The notes beneath the pieces are model-generated. The model did no database searches. It had not been told where the DNA came from and was given only the letters and a program-made list of their open reading frames with translations. From positions 2,548,356 through 2,612,355 of the forward strand of contig NZ_KE124774.1 of assembly GCF_000188155.2 (NCBI RefSeq): a DNA stretch of 64,000 bases, read 5' to 3'. Positions 10,018-19,572 of this stretch are shown in pieces (position 1 is the stretch's first letter; each line of letters starts with the position of its first letter). The DNA is from Methylocystis sp. ATCC 49242. Its GTDB lineage: Bacteria; Pseudomonadota; Alphaproteobacteria; Rhizobiales; Beijerinckiaceae. The position numbers were made by a program, and so were the translations under genes.

Positions 10018-10929
10018 TTACTTCATCGACGATCGCCGCCGCTCGGCCCCGAGAAGTTCTGTCAGCAGCGGGTTTTCGAAGCGGCTGTTTCGGGTAATGG
10101 CGTAGAATGACTCCTTTATCTGCTCAATGCGAACGAGCTCGACCAGCGCACCGGACGCGAGTTCGTCCTTAACCACGACCGGCGGCGCCAATGTTACGCT
10201 ATGGCTTTCCCTGACGATCAGTCGCAGCATCGCCATGTCGTCGACCTCTGCGAGCACGATTGGTTCTATGCCCGCTTCTTCGATGATGCGGTCGAACGCC
10301 ATCCTGATCGCTTCTCCGCGCCCGGGCAAAACAATCGGCACTCTTGTGAGATCGTTCGGAAAATTAAAAATTTCGCCTTTGCCTCTCGCTTTTTTCAATA
10401 ACTCGGGATGTCCGATGATGCTGACCGGCTGTTCGGCGATGAGCAGGTTCTGCCATTCCGAATTCAGATCCATGGTCGCCGGCTGATTGGCGAGAACAAG
10501 ATCGAGCACATGGGTTTCCAGCAGGTTGAGAAGCTCTCCGAACGCTCCCGTCTTCACGACCAGTTCTACGTCTTTGCGGTCGATCAGCGGCTTGAGAAAC
10601 TCGATCTGGAAGTTGCGGGAGAGCGTCGCCACAGATCCAATGCGCATCCGACGATGGCCAAGACTCAAATTCTTGAACGTGCTCAGGAGCTCGTCGCCGG
10701 ACTTGAAGACAATCTTGGCGTAGTCGAAGGCGATGCGCCCCGCTTCGGTGAGGCGCAGCGAGCGGCCATCACGCTCGAAAAGCGGCTGACCGAGTTGCTC
10801 TTCCAGGGCCTTCAGTTGGACCGACAGCGAAGAGGGCGATACGTTCAGCAATTTTGCCGCGCGCGTCAGTCCGCCTTCATTTGCTATCGCCCAGAAGTAT
10901 CGGAGGTGATGATAGTTTAAAAAGCTCAT
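10018..10929 (-). CDS. LysR-family (NhaR-like) transcriptional regulator
   Basis: An intact 303-residue regulator. The N-terminal winged HTH (about residues 1-60) reads MSFLNYHHLRYFWAIANEGG, then AAKLLNVSPSSLSVQLKAL and LFERDGRSLRLTEAG. The substrate-binding domain (about residues 90-295) follows. It resembles the NhaR subgroup, like the broken gene at 8365. It is transcribed away from the ccr gene at 11221, with about 290 bases between them, so autoregulation and control of ccr are possible, although this is only inferred from position. Effector unknown. Confidence 0.9.
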   Translation of the reverse strand: MSFLNYHHLRYFWAIANEGGLTRAAKLLNVSPSSLSVQLKALEEQLGQPLFERDGRSLRLTEAGRIAFDYAKIVFKSGDELLSTFKNLSLGHRRMRIGSVATLSRNFQIEFLKPLIDRKDVELVVKTGAFGELLNLLETHVLDLVLANQPATMDLNSEWQNLLIAEQPVSIIGHPELLKKARGKGEIFNFPNDLTRVPIVLPGRGEAIRMAFDRIIEEAGIEPIVLAEVDDMAMLRLIVRESHSVTLAPPVVVKDELASGALVELVRIEQIKESFYAITRNSRFENPLLTELLGAERRRSSMK

Positions 10930-11220
10930 AAATCATTCTGTGGATCGGGACAACTGGCCCCATCAAGGGAAATTTTTCGTTCCCGCGGCGTCGACTGTCG
11001 CGCTATCGATTCGAAAACGCCGGGGTCGCGGAATTTGAAAACCGCTTTCGCCTCTTCTACCCGTTTCCTCCCCTGTGATTGCGTCAAGCGATTCACCATC
11101 GTGCTCCTGCGCCGGCTTGACTTCCTCCGTTCGTATTTTCCGAAGGGTTCATTCTTAACTTCGAATTTCTCACAGACGACAGGTTTTTATAGTCTTTTCC
11201 GGCAATTGGATCAAGGAGAA

Positions 11221-12498
11221 ATGATGCTGAAGGACCTCTATGAAATTGGTGAAATCCCTCCGCTTGGACATGTGCCGAAGAACATGTACGCCTGGGCGAT
11301 CCGCCGCGAGCGCCAGGGGCCCCCGGAAAAGGCGATGCAGCTGGAGGTCGTGCCGACATGGGAGCTCGACAGCCACGACGTGCTGGTTCTCGTGATGGCG
11401 GCGGGCGTCAACTACAATGGCGTCTGGGCCTCGCTCGGCGAGCCGATCTCTCCGCTCGACGGCCACAAGCACCCCTATCATATCTGCGGCTCCGACGCCT
11501 CGGGCATAGTCTGGGCCGTCGGCTCCAAGGTGAAGCGCTGGAAGGTCGGCGACGAAGTCATCATCCACTGCAACCAGGATGACGGCGACGACGAGGAGTG
11601 CAACGGCGGCGACCCGATGTTCTCTACCTCTCAGCGCATTTGGGGATATGAAACGCCGGATGGCTCCTTCGCCCAGTTCTGCCGCGCGCAGGACCGCCAG
11701 CTCATGGAGCGCCCCAAGCATCTCAGCTGGGAAGAGGCTGCCTGCTATACGCTGACGCTCGCCACCGCCTACCGCATGCTATTCGGCCATGCGCCGCATC
11801 AGCTCAAGCCCGGCGACAATGTGCTGGTCTGGGGCGCCTCGGGCGGCCTCGGCGTCTTCGCCGTGCAGCTCTGCGCGGCCTCGGGCGCCAACGCCATCGG
11901 CGTCATCTCCGACGAGTCGAAGCGCGAATACGTCATGTCGCTCGGCGCCAAGGGCGTGATCAATCGCAAGGACTTCAAGTGCTGGGGCCAGCTCCCCAAG
12001 GTCAATTCGCCCGAATTCAACGAATGGACCAAGGAAGCGCGCAAATTCGGCAAGGCGATCTGGGACATCACTGGCAAGAAGGATGTCGACATCGTCTTCG
12101 AGCATCCGGGCGAGGCGACTTTCCCGGTGTCCTGCCTCGTCGCCAAGCGTGGCGGCATGGTGGTGTTCTGCGCCGGCACCTCCGGCTTCAATATCACCTT
12201 CGACGCCCGATATGTGTGGATGCGCCAGAAGCGCATCCAGGGCTCGCATTTCGCGCATCTGAAGCAGGCGTCGGCCGCCAACCGCTTCGTGCTCGATCGC
12301 CGCGTCGACCCCTGCATGTCGGAAGTCTTCTCCTGGGAGAAGATCCCGGAAGCGCACATGAAGATGTGGCGCAACGAACATGCGCCGGGCAACATGGCCG
12401 TGCTCGTCATGTCGCCGGAGCCGGGACTGCACACCGTCGAGGACGTAATCAGGTCTCAAAAGACAAACGCTGCAGGCCGCCTGGAATACGCTCGGTGA
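11221..12498 (+). CDS. ccr: Crotonyl-CoA carboxylase/reductase
   Basis: A 425-residue enzyme that reduces and carboxylates crotonyl-CoA to ethylmalonyl-CoA with NADPH and CO2, the key step of the ethylmalonyl-CoA pathway that regenerates glyoxylate in serine-cycle methylotrophs lacking isocitrate lyase. The start at 11221 follows AAGGAG and gives MMLKDLYEIGEIPPLGHVPK, the family N-terminus; an open frame extends upstream to 11035 without family resemblance. Recognisable features include AAGVNYNGVWASLGEP, the GROES-like HICGSDASGIV, the nucleotide-binding WGASGGLGVFAVQL and the Ccr-specific insert FEHPGEATFPVSCLV. The C-terminus is complete. No other pathway gene is adjacent. Confidence 0.95.
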   Translation: MMLKDLYEIGEIPPLGHVPKNMYAWAIRRERQGPPEKAMQLEVVPTWELDSHDVLVLVMAAGVNYNGVWASLGEPISPLDGHKHPYHICGSDASGIVWAVGSKVKRWKVGDEVIIHCNQDDGDDEECNGGDPMFSTSQRIWGYETPDGSFAQFCRAQDRQLMERPKHLSWEEAACYTLTLATAYRMLFGHAPHQLKPGDNVLVWGASGGLGVFAVQLCAASGANAIGVISDESKREYVMSLGAKGVINRKDFKCWGQLPKVNSPEFNEWTKEARKFGKAIWDITGKKDVDIVFEHPGEATFPVSCLVAKRGGMVVFCAGTSGFNITFDARYVWMRQKRIQGSHFAHLKQASAANRFVLDRRVDPCMSEVFSWEKIPEAHMKMWRNEHAPGNMAVLVMSPEPGLHTVEDVIRSQKTNAAGRLEYAR

Positions 12499-12620
12499 TT
12501 TTCCTGCAAGCGATCGAGGCGGGAGCTGGGGTAAGTCAATTTTGGCGTATCCCAGCGCGCCGGACTCGTTTCATTTGCTACGCGACGCATCTGTGGCGTC
12601 GGGTTCCATAATCATGAGAC

Positions 12621-13532
12621 ATGATGGCCATGCGCAGCGTTGCTCATCTTGAATGGCTGGAATCAGAGTCTATCCACGTCATCCGCGAAGCAACGGCGGA
12701 AGCTGAACGACCCGTTATGCTCTTTTCGGCCGGGAAAGATTCTACCGTTCTTGCGCATCTCGCGCTTCGCGCCTTTTATCCAGGAAAGCCGCCATTTGCG
12801 CTGCTTCATATCGATTCGACTTGGGAATTCCGCTCTCTTCTTGAGTTTCGCGACGCCTTTGCACGTGAAAATGGCTTTTCACTGGTCGTTCATGCGAATG
12901 AGGAAGGGCGCGTCCAGGGCATCAACCCGTTCGACTATGGCGATCGATACACAATGGTAATGAGAACAGAACCCTTGAAGGAGGCTCTCAATCGAGGCGG
13001 GTATGATGTGATTTTCGGAGGCGCGCGGCGCGATGAGGAAAAATCCAGGGCGAAAGAACGCATCGTTTCAGTGAGGAACACTGGGCACGTCTGGGATCCA
13101 CGTCAACAACGCCCTGAGTTTTGGCGACAATATAACTTGCGGCTTAGTAAAGGGCAGTCTGCCCGTGTGTTTCCACTTTCCAACTGGACGGAAAACGACA
13201 TCTGGAGCTATGCCCTCTTGCGCAAGATCAATCTTGCGCCCCTCTATTTTGCCTTGCCCAAGCCAGTTGTTGAACGCAATGGAGCGTTCATCGTGGTCGA
13301 CGATGAACTGAAAATGCGCTTTCAACCGGGAGATAAAATTGAGATGAAAACCGTTCGCTTCCGGACACTCGGGTGTTGGCCGGTCACTGGAGCTATCGAG
13401 TCGACGGCGAAGGACATTGACGCGGTTCTCGAAGAAACTCTTGCGGCAAAAATGTCAGAGCGGCAGGGAAGAATCAGTGATGGGGAAGACGGTGGTTCGC
13501 TCGAGCAAAAAAAGCGTGAAGGCTATTTCTGA
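12621..13532 (+). CDS. cysD: Sulfate adenylyltransferase subunit 2 (CysD)
   Basis: A 303-residue PP-loop ATP sulfurylase subunit that makes adenylyl sulfate from ATP and sulfate, normally with the GTPase CysN. The PP-loop reads LFSAGKDSTVLAHL, followed by LLHIDSTWEF, GINPFDYG, the DVIFGGARRDEEKSRAKERI block and FPLSNWTENDIW. The C-terminus keeps RFRTLGCWPVTGAIES and EKKREGYF-like SLEQKKREGYF. No cysN, cysC or cysH gene lies next to it, so it is an isolated copy. Two other ATGs lie within the first ten bases, and the ribosome binding site is weak. It is probably functional if CysN is encoded elsewhere. Confidence 0.92.
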   Translation: MMAMRSVAHLEWLESESIHVIREATAEAERPVMLFSAGKDSTVLAHLALRAFYPGKPPFALLHIDSTWEFRSLLEFRDAFARENGFSLVVHANEEGRVQGINPFDYGDRYTMVMRTEPLKEALNRGGYDVIFGGARRDEEKSRAKERIVSVRNTGHVWDPRQQRPEFWRQYNLRLSKGQSARVFPLSNWTENDIWSYALLRKINLAPLYFALPKPVVERNGAFIVVDDELKMRFQPGDKIEMKTVRFRTLGCWPVTGAIESTAKDIDAVLEETLAAKMSERQGRISDGEDGGSLEQKKREGYF

Positions 13533-14347
13533 CAACACCGCTAATTAGTTATCGGCCAAGGCGAAACCGCGGATTTGACCACACGAACCGCTCAAGGCGG
13601 TTGGGTTGGGGCGCCGAAGGTAACCGATTTATTCACCGCCGAGTGGAGCCGCGTCGCCTCATCGTCAAAGGCTTCGCTGATCCAAGCATGGATCCTCTTG
13701 TTGCTGTTTGCGGAGATATTTCCGGATCGAATCGTCATTCCGACCGATTGTCGACGCCAGATGTTTGCGCTCAGGAATACCGCGGCGCGACATCGCGTTT
13801 GCGGTCCGGGCAAATGGTTTGGGTTCTTGCCACTGATATATCCGGCAATCAGCGGCGCCGGATATTTCGACGCTATGGTGATCATCATTTGGGCATGGAT
13901 TGACGCCAGATGCCGTTCCTCGTTTTCGCCTCGTGATCAATAGACTATCTCTCCAGTCATGAAGTCTCGGGGCCAGCTCAGATCTTCCCCGCGAATTACA
14001 AATATCGCTGATGATTTTGCCAAAATGGAAGGGAATCTTCCATAATTCGAAATTGAGAGATATGCGAGTGTGACTAAATATCCTTCTGTTGTGATCTCTG
14101 CGGCGATTGAAGGCCTGACCTCATGATTCCTACAGCGAACGGCGTGGATCAGGACTTCACGCTTCTCGTGTCGCATGAAGTCTTGAACACGCGGCTCCCT
14201 ACGAGAGGCTAATCAGTTGCATGAAATCAGCAGGTTGAGTCCGCGACAGATCGAACTAACTGAACAGGAAGGAGAGCCCGCGCGTTTCCATAGGGGCTTG
14301 CCTCCCGGAAAAGTAAGAAGAGCATCTTTGTCTTTGTGAGGTGGCAA
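13533..14347. other. Intergenic region, no gene supported
   Basis: About 800 bases between cysD and the formate dehydrogenase frames. Several short frames exist on both strands (up to about 120 codons), but none shows a family signature. The fdsG and fdsB genes that usually precede fdsA are not here. A minus-strand frame (13937-14176, 79 codons, MRHEKREVLIHAVRCRNHEV) is open but unsupported. Confidence 0.45.
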
Positions 14348-15079
14348 ATGTGGTCTGAACTGCGGGGATTGAAGGACGAGATTGATTTTGGCACACCGCC
14401 GCGAGATGGGCCACTCGTGACCCTCGAAATCGATGGGGTGGCGGTTAGCGTTCCTGCTGGAAGCTCCGTCATGCTCGCGGCAGTGAAGGCTGGCCGGCCG
14501 ATTCCTAAACTTTGCGCAACCGATATGCTCAATGCCTTCGGCAGTTGCCGCGTGTGTCTTGTCGAGGTCGAAGGCCGTAGCGGATACCCGGCTAGCTGCA
14601 CCACTCCCGCAGTCGAGGGCATGAAGGTCAGGACGCAGACCGAGACGTTGAGGCGTCTGCGCAAGGGCGTTTTGGAGCTCTACCTCTCTGATTTCCCCGA
14701 GAGTGAACTTGAGGGTGGTTGGAGCGAGCTCCATGAATCGCTGAAAGCAGAAGGGGTGGAAACCCATCCGTACGGTGGCGGCAAGAACCATTTTGACGCA
14801 CCCGTCGACCAGTCGAACCCTTATTTCCTGTTTGACCCAGCCAAATGCATTGTCTGTAGCCGTTGCGTTCGCGCGTGCGCCGAGGTTCAGGGAACCTTCG
14901 CGATCACCATCGCGGGAAGAGGCTTCGAGTCGAAAGTCGTCGCCGGTCAGGAGCAGCCTTTCTTCGAATCCGAATGCGTCTCTTGCGGCGCCTGCGTGCA
15001 GGCTTGCCCCAGTCATGCTCTCGTGGAAAAGAGCCTTTTCGAAGGAGAATATGTGCATGCCGAACCCGTTGAAGCCTGA
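14348..15079 (+). CDS. Formate dehydrogenase alpha subunit, N-terminal Fe-S part (separate frame)
   Basis: A 243-residue protein equal to the NuoG-like N-terminal third of NAD-linked formate dehydrogenase FdsA. It has a [2Fe-2S] domain (CATDMLNAFGSCRVCLVEVE ... ASCTTP) and two 4Fe-4S motifs (CIVCSRCVRAC and CVSCGACVQACP). The His-Cys3 cluster segment of FdsA (D-H-P-L-D-C..C.....C) is not present; its place is taken by LYLSDFPESELEGGWSEL. The start at ATG 14348 follows GAGGTG. The frame ends at 15079, overlapping the catalytic frame by 29 bases. It is either a natural split subunit or one half of a frameshifted gene. Confidence 0.75.
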   Translation: MWSELRGLKDEIDFGTPPRDGPLVTLEIDGVAVSVPAGSSVMLAAVKAGRPIPKLCATDMLNAFGSCRVCLVEVEGRSGYPASCTTPAVEGMKVRTQTETLRRLRKGVLELYLSDFPESELEGGWSELHESLKAEGVETHPYGGGKNHFDAPVDQSNPYFLFDPAKCIVCSRCVRACAEVQGTFAITIAGRGFESKVVAGQEQPFFESECVSCGACVQACPSHALVEKSLFEGEYVHAEPVEA

Positions 15080-17192
15080 GAAATCGGTCGTCACGACCTG
15101 CGCCTACTGCGGCGTCGGCTGCGGATTCAAGGCCGAGACGCGCGGCGACAAAATCGTGCGCATGATCCCGTGGAAGGAAGGCAAGGCCAACCACGGCCAT
15201 AGCTGCATCAAGGGGCGCTTCGCCTACGATTATTACAACTCGCCCGACCGTGTGCGCACGCCGATGATCCGCGCCTCGATCGACGATCCATGGACGCCCG
15301 TGAGCTGGGACGAGGCCTTTGCCTATGCCGCGAAGGAGTTCAAGCGCATCCAGGCGAAATATGGCGTGAAGTCGGTCGGCGCCGTCTCCAGCTCGCGCTG
15401 TACTAACGAGGAAATTTTTCTCACGCAGAAATTCGCGCGTGCGGTGCTCGGCAACAACAACATCGACAACTGCGCCCGCATCTGCCACTCGCCGACACAG
15501 TTCGGCCTGACGAACACCGTCGGCGCGGGCGCTGCGAGCCAGCACTTCGATTCGATTCTGCAGGCCGACGTCATCATGGTCGTCGGCGCCAATCCGACGG
15601 AAGGCCACCCGGTCTTCGGCTCGCTGATGAAGCGCCGCATCCGTCAAGGCGCGAAACTCATCGTCATCGACCCGCGTAAAACCGAGACCGTCGAATCCGC
15701 GCATATCAAGGCCGATGTGCATCTCGCGATCCGGCCCGGCACGAATGTCGCGGTCCTCGACAGCATCGCGCATGTCATCGTGCGCGAGAAGCTCTACAAC
15801 GAAGCCTTCGTTCAGGCGCGTTGCGAGGTGAACGAGTTCGAGAACTGGAAGGCTCTAGTCGGCTCGGACAAATATTCGCCCGACGTCATCGGCCCACTCG
15901 CGGGCGTCGATTCCGAAGGCATCCGCAAGGCGGCGCGCATCTATGCAGGCGGCCCGAACAGCGCGATCTATTACGGGCTCGGCGTCACCGAACATTCGCA
16001 GGGTTCGACGGGCGTGATGTGCCTTGGCAATCTCGGCCTTTCCTGCGGCATGCTTGGCCGCGAGGGCGTCGGCGTGAACCCGCTGCGCGGCCAGGGCAAT
16101 GTGCAGGGCGGAAGCTGTCTTGGCAGCTGGCCGCATGTGTTCAGCGGCTATCGCTTCGTTACGGATTACGCCACCCGCTCGAGCTTCGAAGCCGAATGGG
16201 GCGTGCCGCTCGACGCGGAGCCCGGCCTGCGCCTGCCCAACATGCTCGACGCCGCGGTCGCGGGATCGTTCAAGGGCATATACATCATGGGCGAAGACCC
16301 TGTGCAGAGCGACCCGAACCAGCACCACGTCATTACCGCGATGAAGAACATGGAGTGCGTCGTGCTCCACGATCTTTTCCTCAACGAGACCTCGAAATAC
16401 GCCCATGTCTTCTTCCCCGGCTCTTCGTCGCTGGAGAAGGACGGCACCTTCACCAATGCGGAACGCCGCGTCTCGCGCGTGCGCAAGGTGATCGAGCCGC
16501 TCGCCGGCCTTCAGGACTGGCAGATCACGGTGAAGCTCATGAACGCCATGGGCTACAACGTCTCCTATTCCAACCCCGGCGAGGTTCTCGACGAGATCGC
16601 GCGGCTCTCGCCGAACTATCGTGGCATAAGCTTCGCGCTCATCGACCGCATCGGCTCGGCGCAATGGCCTTGTAACGAGGAGGCGCCCGAGGGCACGGAG
16701 GTCCTGCACCGCGAGAAGTTCCCGCGCGCCAACGGGCTCGGCACATTCATGCTCACCGAATATGTGCCGACGGCCGAGCGCACGAACGACAAATATCCGC
16801 TGCTGCTCACCACCGGCCGCATCCTGACGCAGTATAATGTCGGCACGCAGACCCGTCGCACGCCGAACTCGCTGTGGCATCCCGAGGATGTGCTGGAAAT
16901 CAATGAACAGGATGCGATTTCGCGTGGCGTCAGGGACGGAGACTGGGTGAAGCTCTCGAGCCGCTTCGGCCAGACCGAATTGCGCGCGAAGATCTCGGAG
17001 CGCGTCAATCCGGGGGTCGTCTACACGACCTTCCACCACGCCAAATCCAAGGCCAACTCGGTCACGTCTGATCTCTCGGACTGGGCGACGAATTGCCCCG
17101 AATATAAGGTCACCGAGGTGGATGTCGTGCGCACAAACGGCCCCGAGCAGGACGCGGAGCCGGGTTCGAAAGCGCTGGAGGCCGCCGAATGA
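15051..17192 (+). CDS. Formate dehydrogenase alpha subunit, molybdopterin catalytic part
   Basis: A 713-residue catalytic domain of a formate dehydrogenase, oxidising formate to CO2 at a Mo/W-bis-MGD centre. It begins near the 4Fe-4S motif CAYCGVGC ... HSCIKGRF. The active-site residue is cysteine (NNIDNCARICHSPTQ) rather than selenocysteine. Further features include RPGTNVAVLDSIAHV, VNPLRGQGNVQGG and the C-terminal MopB-binding domain with LTTGRILTQYNVGTQTRR. The ATG at 15051 has GAAGGAG just upstream, inside the previous frame, so independent coupled translation is possible. Its length equals that of free-standing FdhF-type enzymes. No diaphorase (FdsB/FdsG) gene is nearby. Confidence 0.88.
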   Translation: MCMPNPLKPEKSVVTTCAYCGVGCGFKAETRGDKIVRMIPWKEGKANHGHSCIKGRFAYDYYNSPDRVRTPMIRASIDDPWTPVSWDEAFAYAAKEFKRIQAKYGVKSVGAVSSSRCTNEEIFLTQKFARAVLGNNNIDNCARICHSPTQFGLTNTVGAGAASQHFDSILQADVIMVVGANPTEGHPVFGSLMKRRIRQGAKLIVIDPRKTETVESAHIKADVHLAIRPGTNVAVLDSIAHVIVREKLYNEAFVQARCEVNEFENWKALVGSDKYSPDVIGPLAGVDSEGIRKAARIYAGGPNSAIYYGLGVTEHSQGSTGVMCLGNLGLSCGMLGREGVGVNPLRGQGNVQGGSCLGSWPHVFSGYRFVTDYATRSSFEAEWGVPLDAEPGLRLPNMLDAAVAGSFKGIYIMGEDPVQSDPNQHHVITAMKNMECVVLHDLFLNETSKYAHVFFPGSSSLEKDGTFTNAERRVSRVRKVIEPLAGLQDWQITVKLMNAMGYNVSYSNPGEVLDEIARLSPNYRGISFALIDRIGSAQWPCNEEAPEGTEVLHREKFPRANGLGTFMLTEYVPTAERTNDKYPLLLTTGRILTQYNVGTQTRRTPNSLWHPEDVLEINEQDAISRGVRDGDWVKLSSRFGQTELRAKISERVNPGVVYTTFHHAKSKANSVTSDLSDWATNCPEYKVTEVDVVRTNGPEQDAEPGSKALEAAE

Positions 17193-17482
17193 GCATGACG
17201 CATCAAGAGGCGGAGGGCGCCATTCCGGTGATGGCGCTCGACCGGATCGCGGCGATGGCCAACCAGATCGGCGACTTCTTCGCGCCCTATCCGCCGGAGC
17301 GGCGGGCGGAAGGGATTCGCAACCATCTGCGCACCTACTGGGACCCGCGAATGCGCGAGGAACTGCTGGCGCTGATCGATGCCGGCGGCGCGGGGCTCGC
17401 GCCGCATGTCATCGAGGGGGCAAAGTTGCTCCGCGAAGAAGCGCACGCCAAGCCAGGCTATTACGGGCCGCCGAAGGCTTGA
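17189..17482 (+). CDS. fdsD: Formate dehydrogenase delta subunit (FdsD)
   Basis: A 97-residue small subunit of NAD-linked formate dehydrogenases. It has the family pattern LDRIAAMANQIGDFFAPYPP followed by IRNHLRTYWDPRMREELLAL. The start ATG overlaps the alpha-subunit stop (ATGA type), showing coupled translation. The subunit is a stability or assembly component of the soluble FdsABGD complex. Its presence argues that the split alpha gene derives from a genuine fds operon. The fdhD/fdsC maturation gene that usually sits between them is missing here. Confidence 0.88.
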   Translation: MSMTHQEAEGAIPVMALDRIAAMANQIGDFFAPYPPERRAEGIRNHLRTYWDPRMREELLALIDAGGAGLAPHVIEGAKLLREEAHAKPGYYGPPKA

Positions 17483-18035
17483 CCGAAGCTTTTGATTGGG
17501 GGGAGATTATCAACTTCGCCATTAACGCCGACGCCGCGAATAGAAAGGGCGGGCGCTCGCACGCCTTTTCTTGCTTATGCGCGATGTTTCGAGCCTTCAT
17601 GATGGAATTTGAGCGTGGATCTTGTGGTCGGCCTGCGACTCGATCCATTTGAATGACCGATCCGATTGGCAAGAATTGGCGAGATGCTTTCGCAACTCGG
17701 ACTGCGTTTCATAGAAGTAGCGCTTGACCGTCGCGTCCTTGATCGTGCGGTTCATGCGCTCGATCTTGCCATTCGTGCAAGGATGCTTGGACTTGGTCAG
17801 TCGATGGTCGCTATCGGCGCGGGCGCAGGCGAACTCGAAAGCATCCGCCCTGAAGGTCCGCCCTTCCGCCAGAATCGGTGAAGCGCGTTCCATTATCGTT
17901 GAGCACCGCGTGGATATTATAGGGAACGGCTTGTATCAGTGCGAACAGAAAGTCGGCGACTATTCTTGTCGCGGCCTTCTCATGCAACTTGACGAAGGCG
18001 AATTTCTACGTGCGATCGATCGCCACGAACATCTA

Positions 18036-19081
18036 GAGCATTTCCCTGTATTTCTGAATCGGGAGGGATTCCTGTTTTAGCAGGAGTGTGATTCAAGATG
18101 CTGGCTGGGCGGAGGCCAGCATCCAATGGTTCGACCTCTCTCCAATGATCGTCGAGAGCGTGTGGTTGCGTCGGTTTTGGCTGGCGAGAGTTGCCGCGCC
18201 GTGGCTTTGCGCTTTGGCGTGGCCGTGTCATCGGTCGTGAAGTGGTCGCAGCGCCAGCGCGAGACGGGCTCGGTCGCGCCGGCAAAAATGGGCGGCTATC
18301 GCAAGCGCGTGCTGGAGCCGCATCGCGCTTTCATTGTCGAGCGTCTGGCGCAGACGCCGCATTTGACGTTGCATGGCCTCAAGGACGAGCTGCTGGCGCG
18401 CGGGGTCAAGGTTTCGCACAACGCCATTTGGATGTTCCTGCGCCGCGAGGGGCTGCGGTTCAAAAAAAACGCTGCTGGCGCTCGAACAAGGCCGCGCTGA
18501 CATTGCGCGACGGCGCAAGCGCTGGCAATCGCTGCAAGCGCGCCTCGATCCCAGGCGGCTGGTCTTCATCGACGAGACCTGGATCAAGACGAACATGACG
18601 CCGCTGCGCGGCTGGGGCCCCAAGGGCAAGCGCTTGCGCGGCCTCGCGCCGCACGGCCATTGGCGCACGTTGACCTTTCTCGGCGCGCTGCGCTGCGATC
18701 GTCTCGACGCGCCCTGCGTCTTCGACGGGCCAATCAACGGCGCGTGTTTCCGCGCCTATGTCGAACAACAACTCGTCCCCGCGCTTAAGCAGGGCGATAT
18801 TGTCATTATGGACAATCTCGGCAGTCACAAGGGCGAGGCGGTGCGACGCGCGATCCGCTCCGCCGGAGCCAGACTGTGGTTTCTGCCACCCTATTCGCCC
18901 GACCTCAATCCAATCGAACAGACCTTTTCCAAGCTCAAACACTGGATGCGACAGGCGCAGCAGCGAACCATCGATGAAACCTGGCGACAGATCGGACGCC
19001 TCGCAAAAGACATCCAACCACAAGAATGCAGCAACTACTTCACAAACGCAGGATACGCTTCCGTCAAAATATGAAACGCTC
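18036..19081 (+). mobile_element. IS630-family insertion sequence, copy A
   Basis: A 1046-bp element bounded by GAGCATTTC and GAAACGCTC ends and flanked by TA, the usual IS630 target duplication. It is inserted in the IS481-type transposase gene. It is one base longer than copy B (51074-52118, 1045 bp); the extra base is an A in a homopolymer inside the transposase gene (A8 against A7). Confidence 0.92.
18126..19074 (+). pseudogene. IS630-family transposase, copy A (two frames)
   Basis: The first frame (18126-18500) gives the N-terminal HTH part: [40 protein letters not shown]. The second frame (to 19074) gives the DDE core: [32 protein letters not shown] and [20 protein letters not shown]. 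They are separated by a frameshift at eight A residues (18472-18479). Copy B has seven A and a single 315-residue frame. The full protein could still arise by slippage on the A run; otherwise the copy is inactive. Confidence 0.88.
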
Positions 19082-19572
19082 TAGAGCTTGCCTTCGGCCG
19101 TGCGCACTTCGGCGATCGTGAGACGCCGTGGAGCTGAAGGCAGCGATGCAACGATGACCGAGGCAGGTGCGGGATTGTCTCCTGACGGGCGTACAGGCAA
19201 TCGTCTAAAGGCAACAGCTGTGACGGCGGAAGGTGACGTTGATCCCCTCTTCTTCGATCGTCAGACCCATGGGTTTGGGGTCTTTCGGTCCCGTGCGCTC
19301 GTCGTAAACCAACGTCCGCCCCTTCCACCTGGCGATGGTCTTCGTGTTGACGCCGTACCGCCTGGCGAAGGCCCTCAGGCTCTCTTGACTATGCTGTATC
19401 GCTCGACGCACCGCCTCTGTCGTGCGGGCGCTTCCATGGAGAAGCTGGCCCATAGCGCATTCTTCCAATCGCTGGAAATGATTGCACCATCAAATCCTGG
19501 GATCAGACATATAACTTCGGCGACGAAGGCGCCGAAACCGTCATCGAGGTCATCTATTCTCCACAAGCATCT

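Larger units (their letters stand above)
17597..19453 (-). pseudogene. IS481-family transposase, interrupted by IS630 copy A
   Basis: The N-terminal half lies at 19084-19453 (minus strand): MGQLLHGSARTTEAVRRAIQ, then SLRAFARRYGVNTKTIARWK, an HTH, and in another frame LLPLDDCLYARQETIPHLPR and IAEVRTAEGKL. The C-terminal half lies at about 17600-18035: MFVAIDRT, KFAFVKLHEKAATRIVADFL, NDNGTRFTD and HPCTNGKIERMNRTIKDATV, the integrase core. The two halves join exactly when the IS630 element (18036-19081) and one TA are removed. Stops (TAG in place of a Tyr codon, another after DRT) and a frameshift in the N-terminal half show it was already dead. Confidence 0.85.

Noticed and set aside
13575-13943. 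122-codon frame between cysD and the formate dehydrogenase genes
   Set aside because: No motif, no ribosome binding site, and competing frames of equal quality on both strands.
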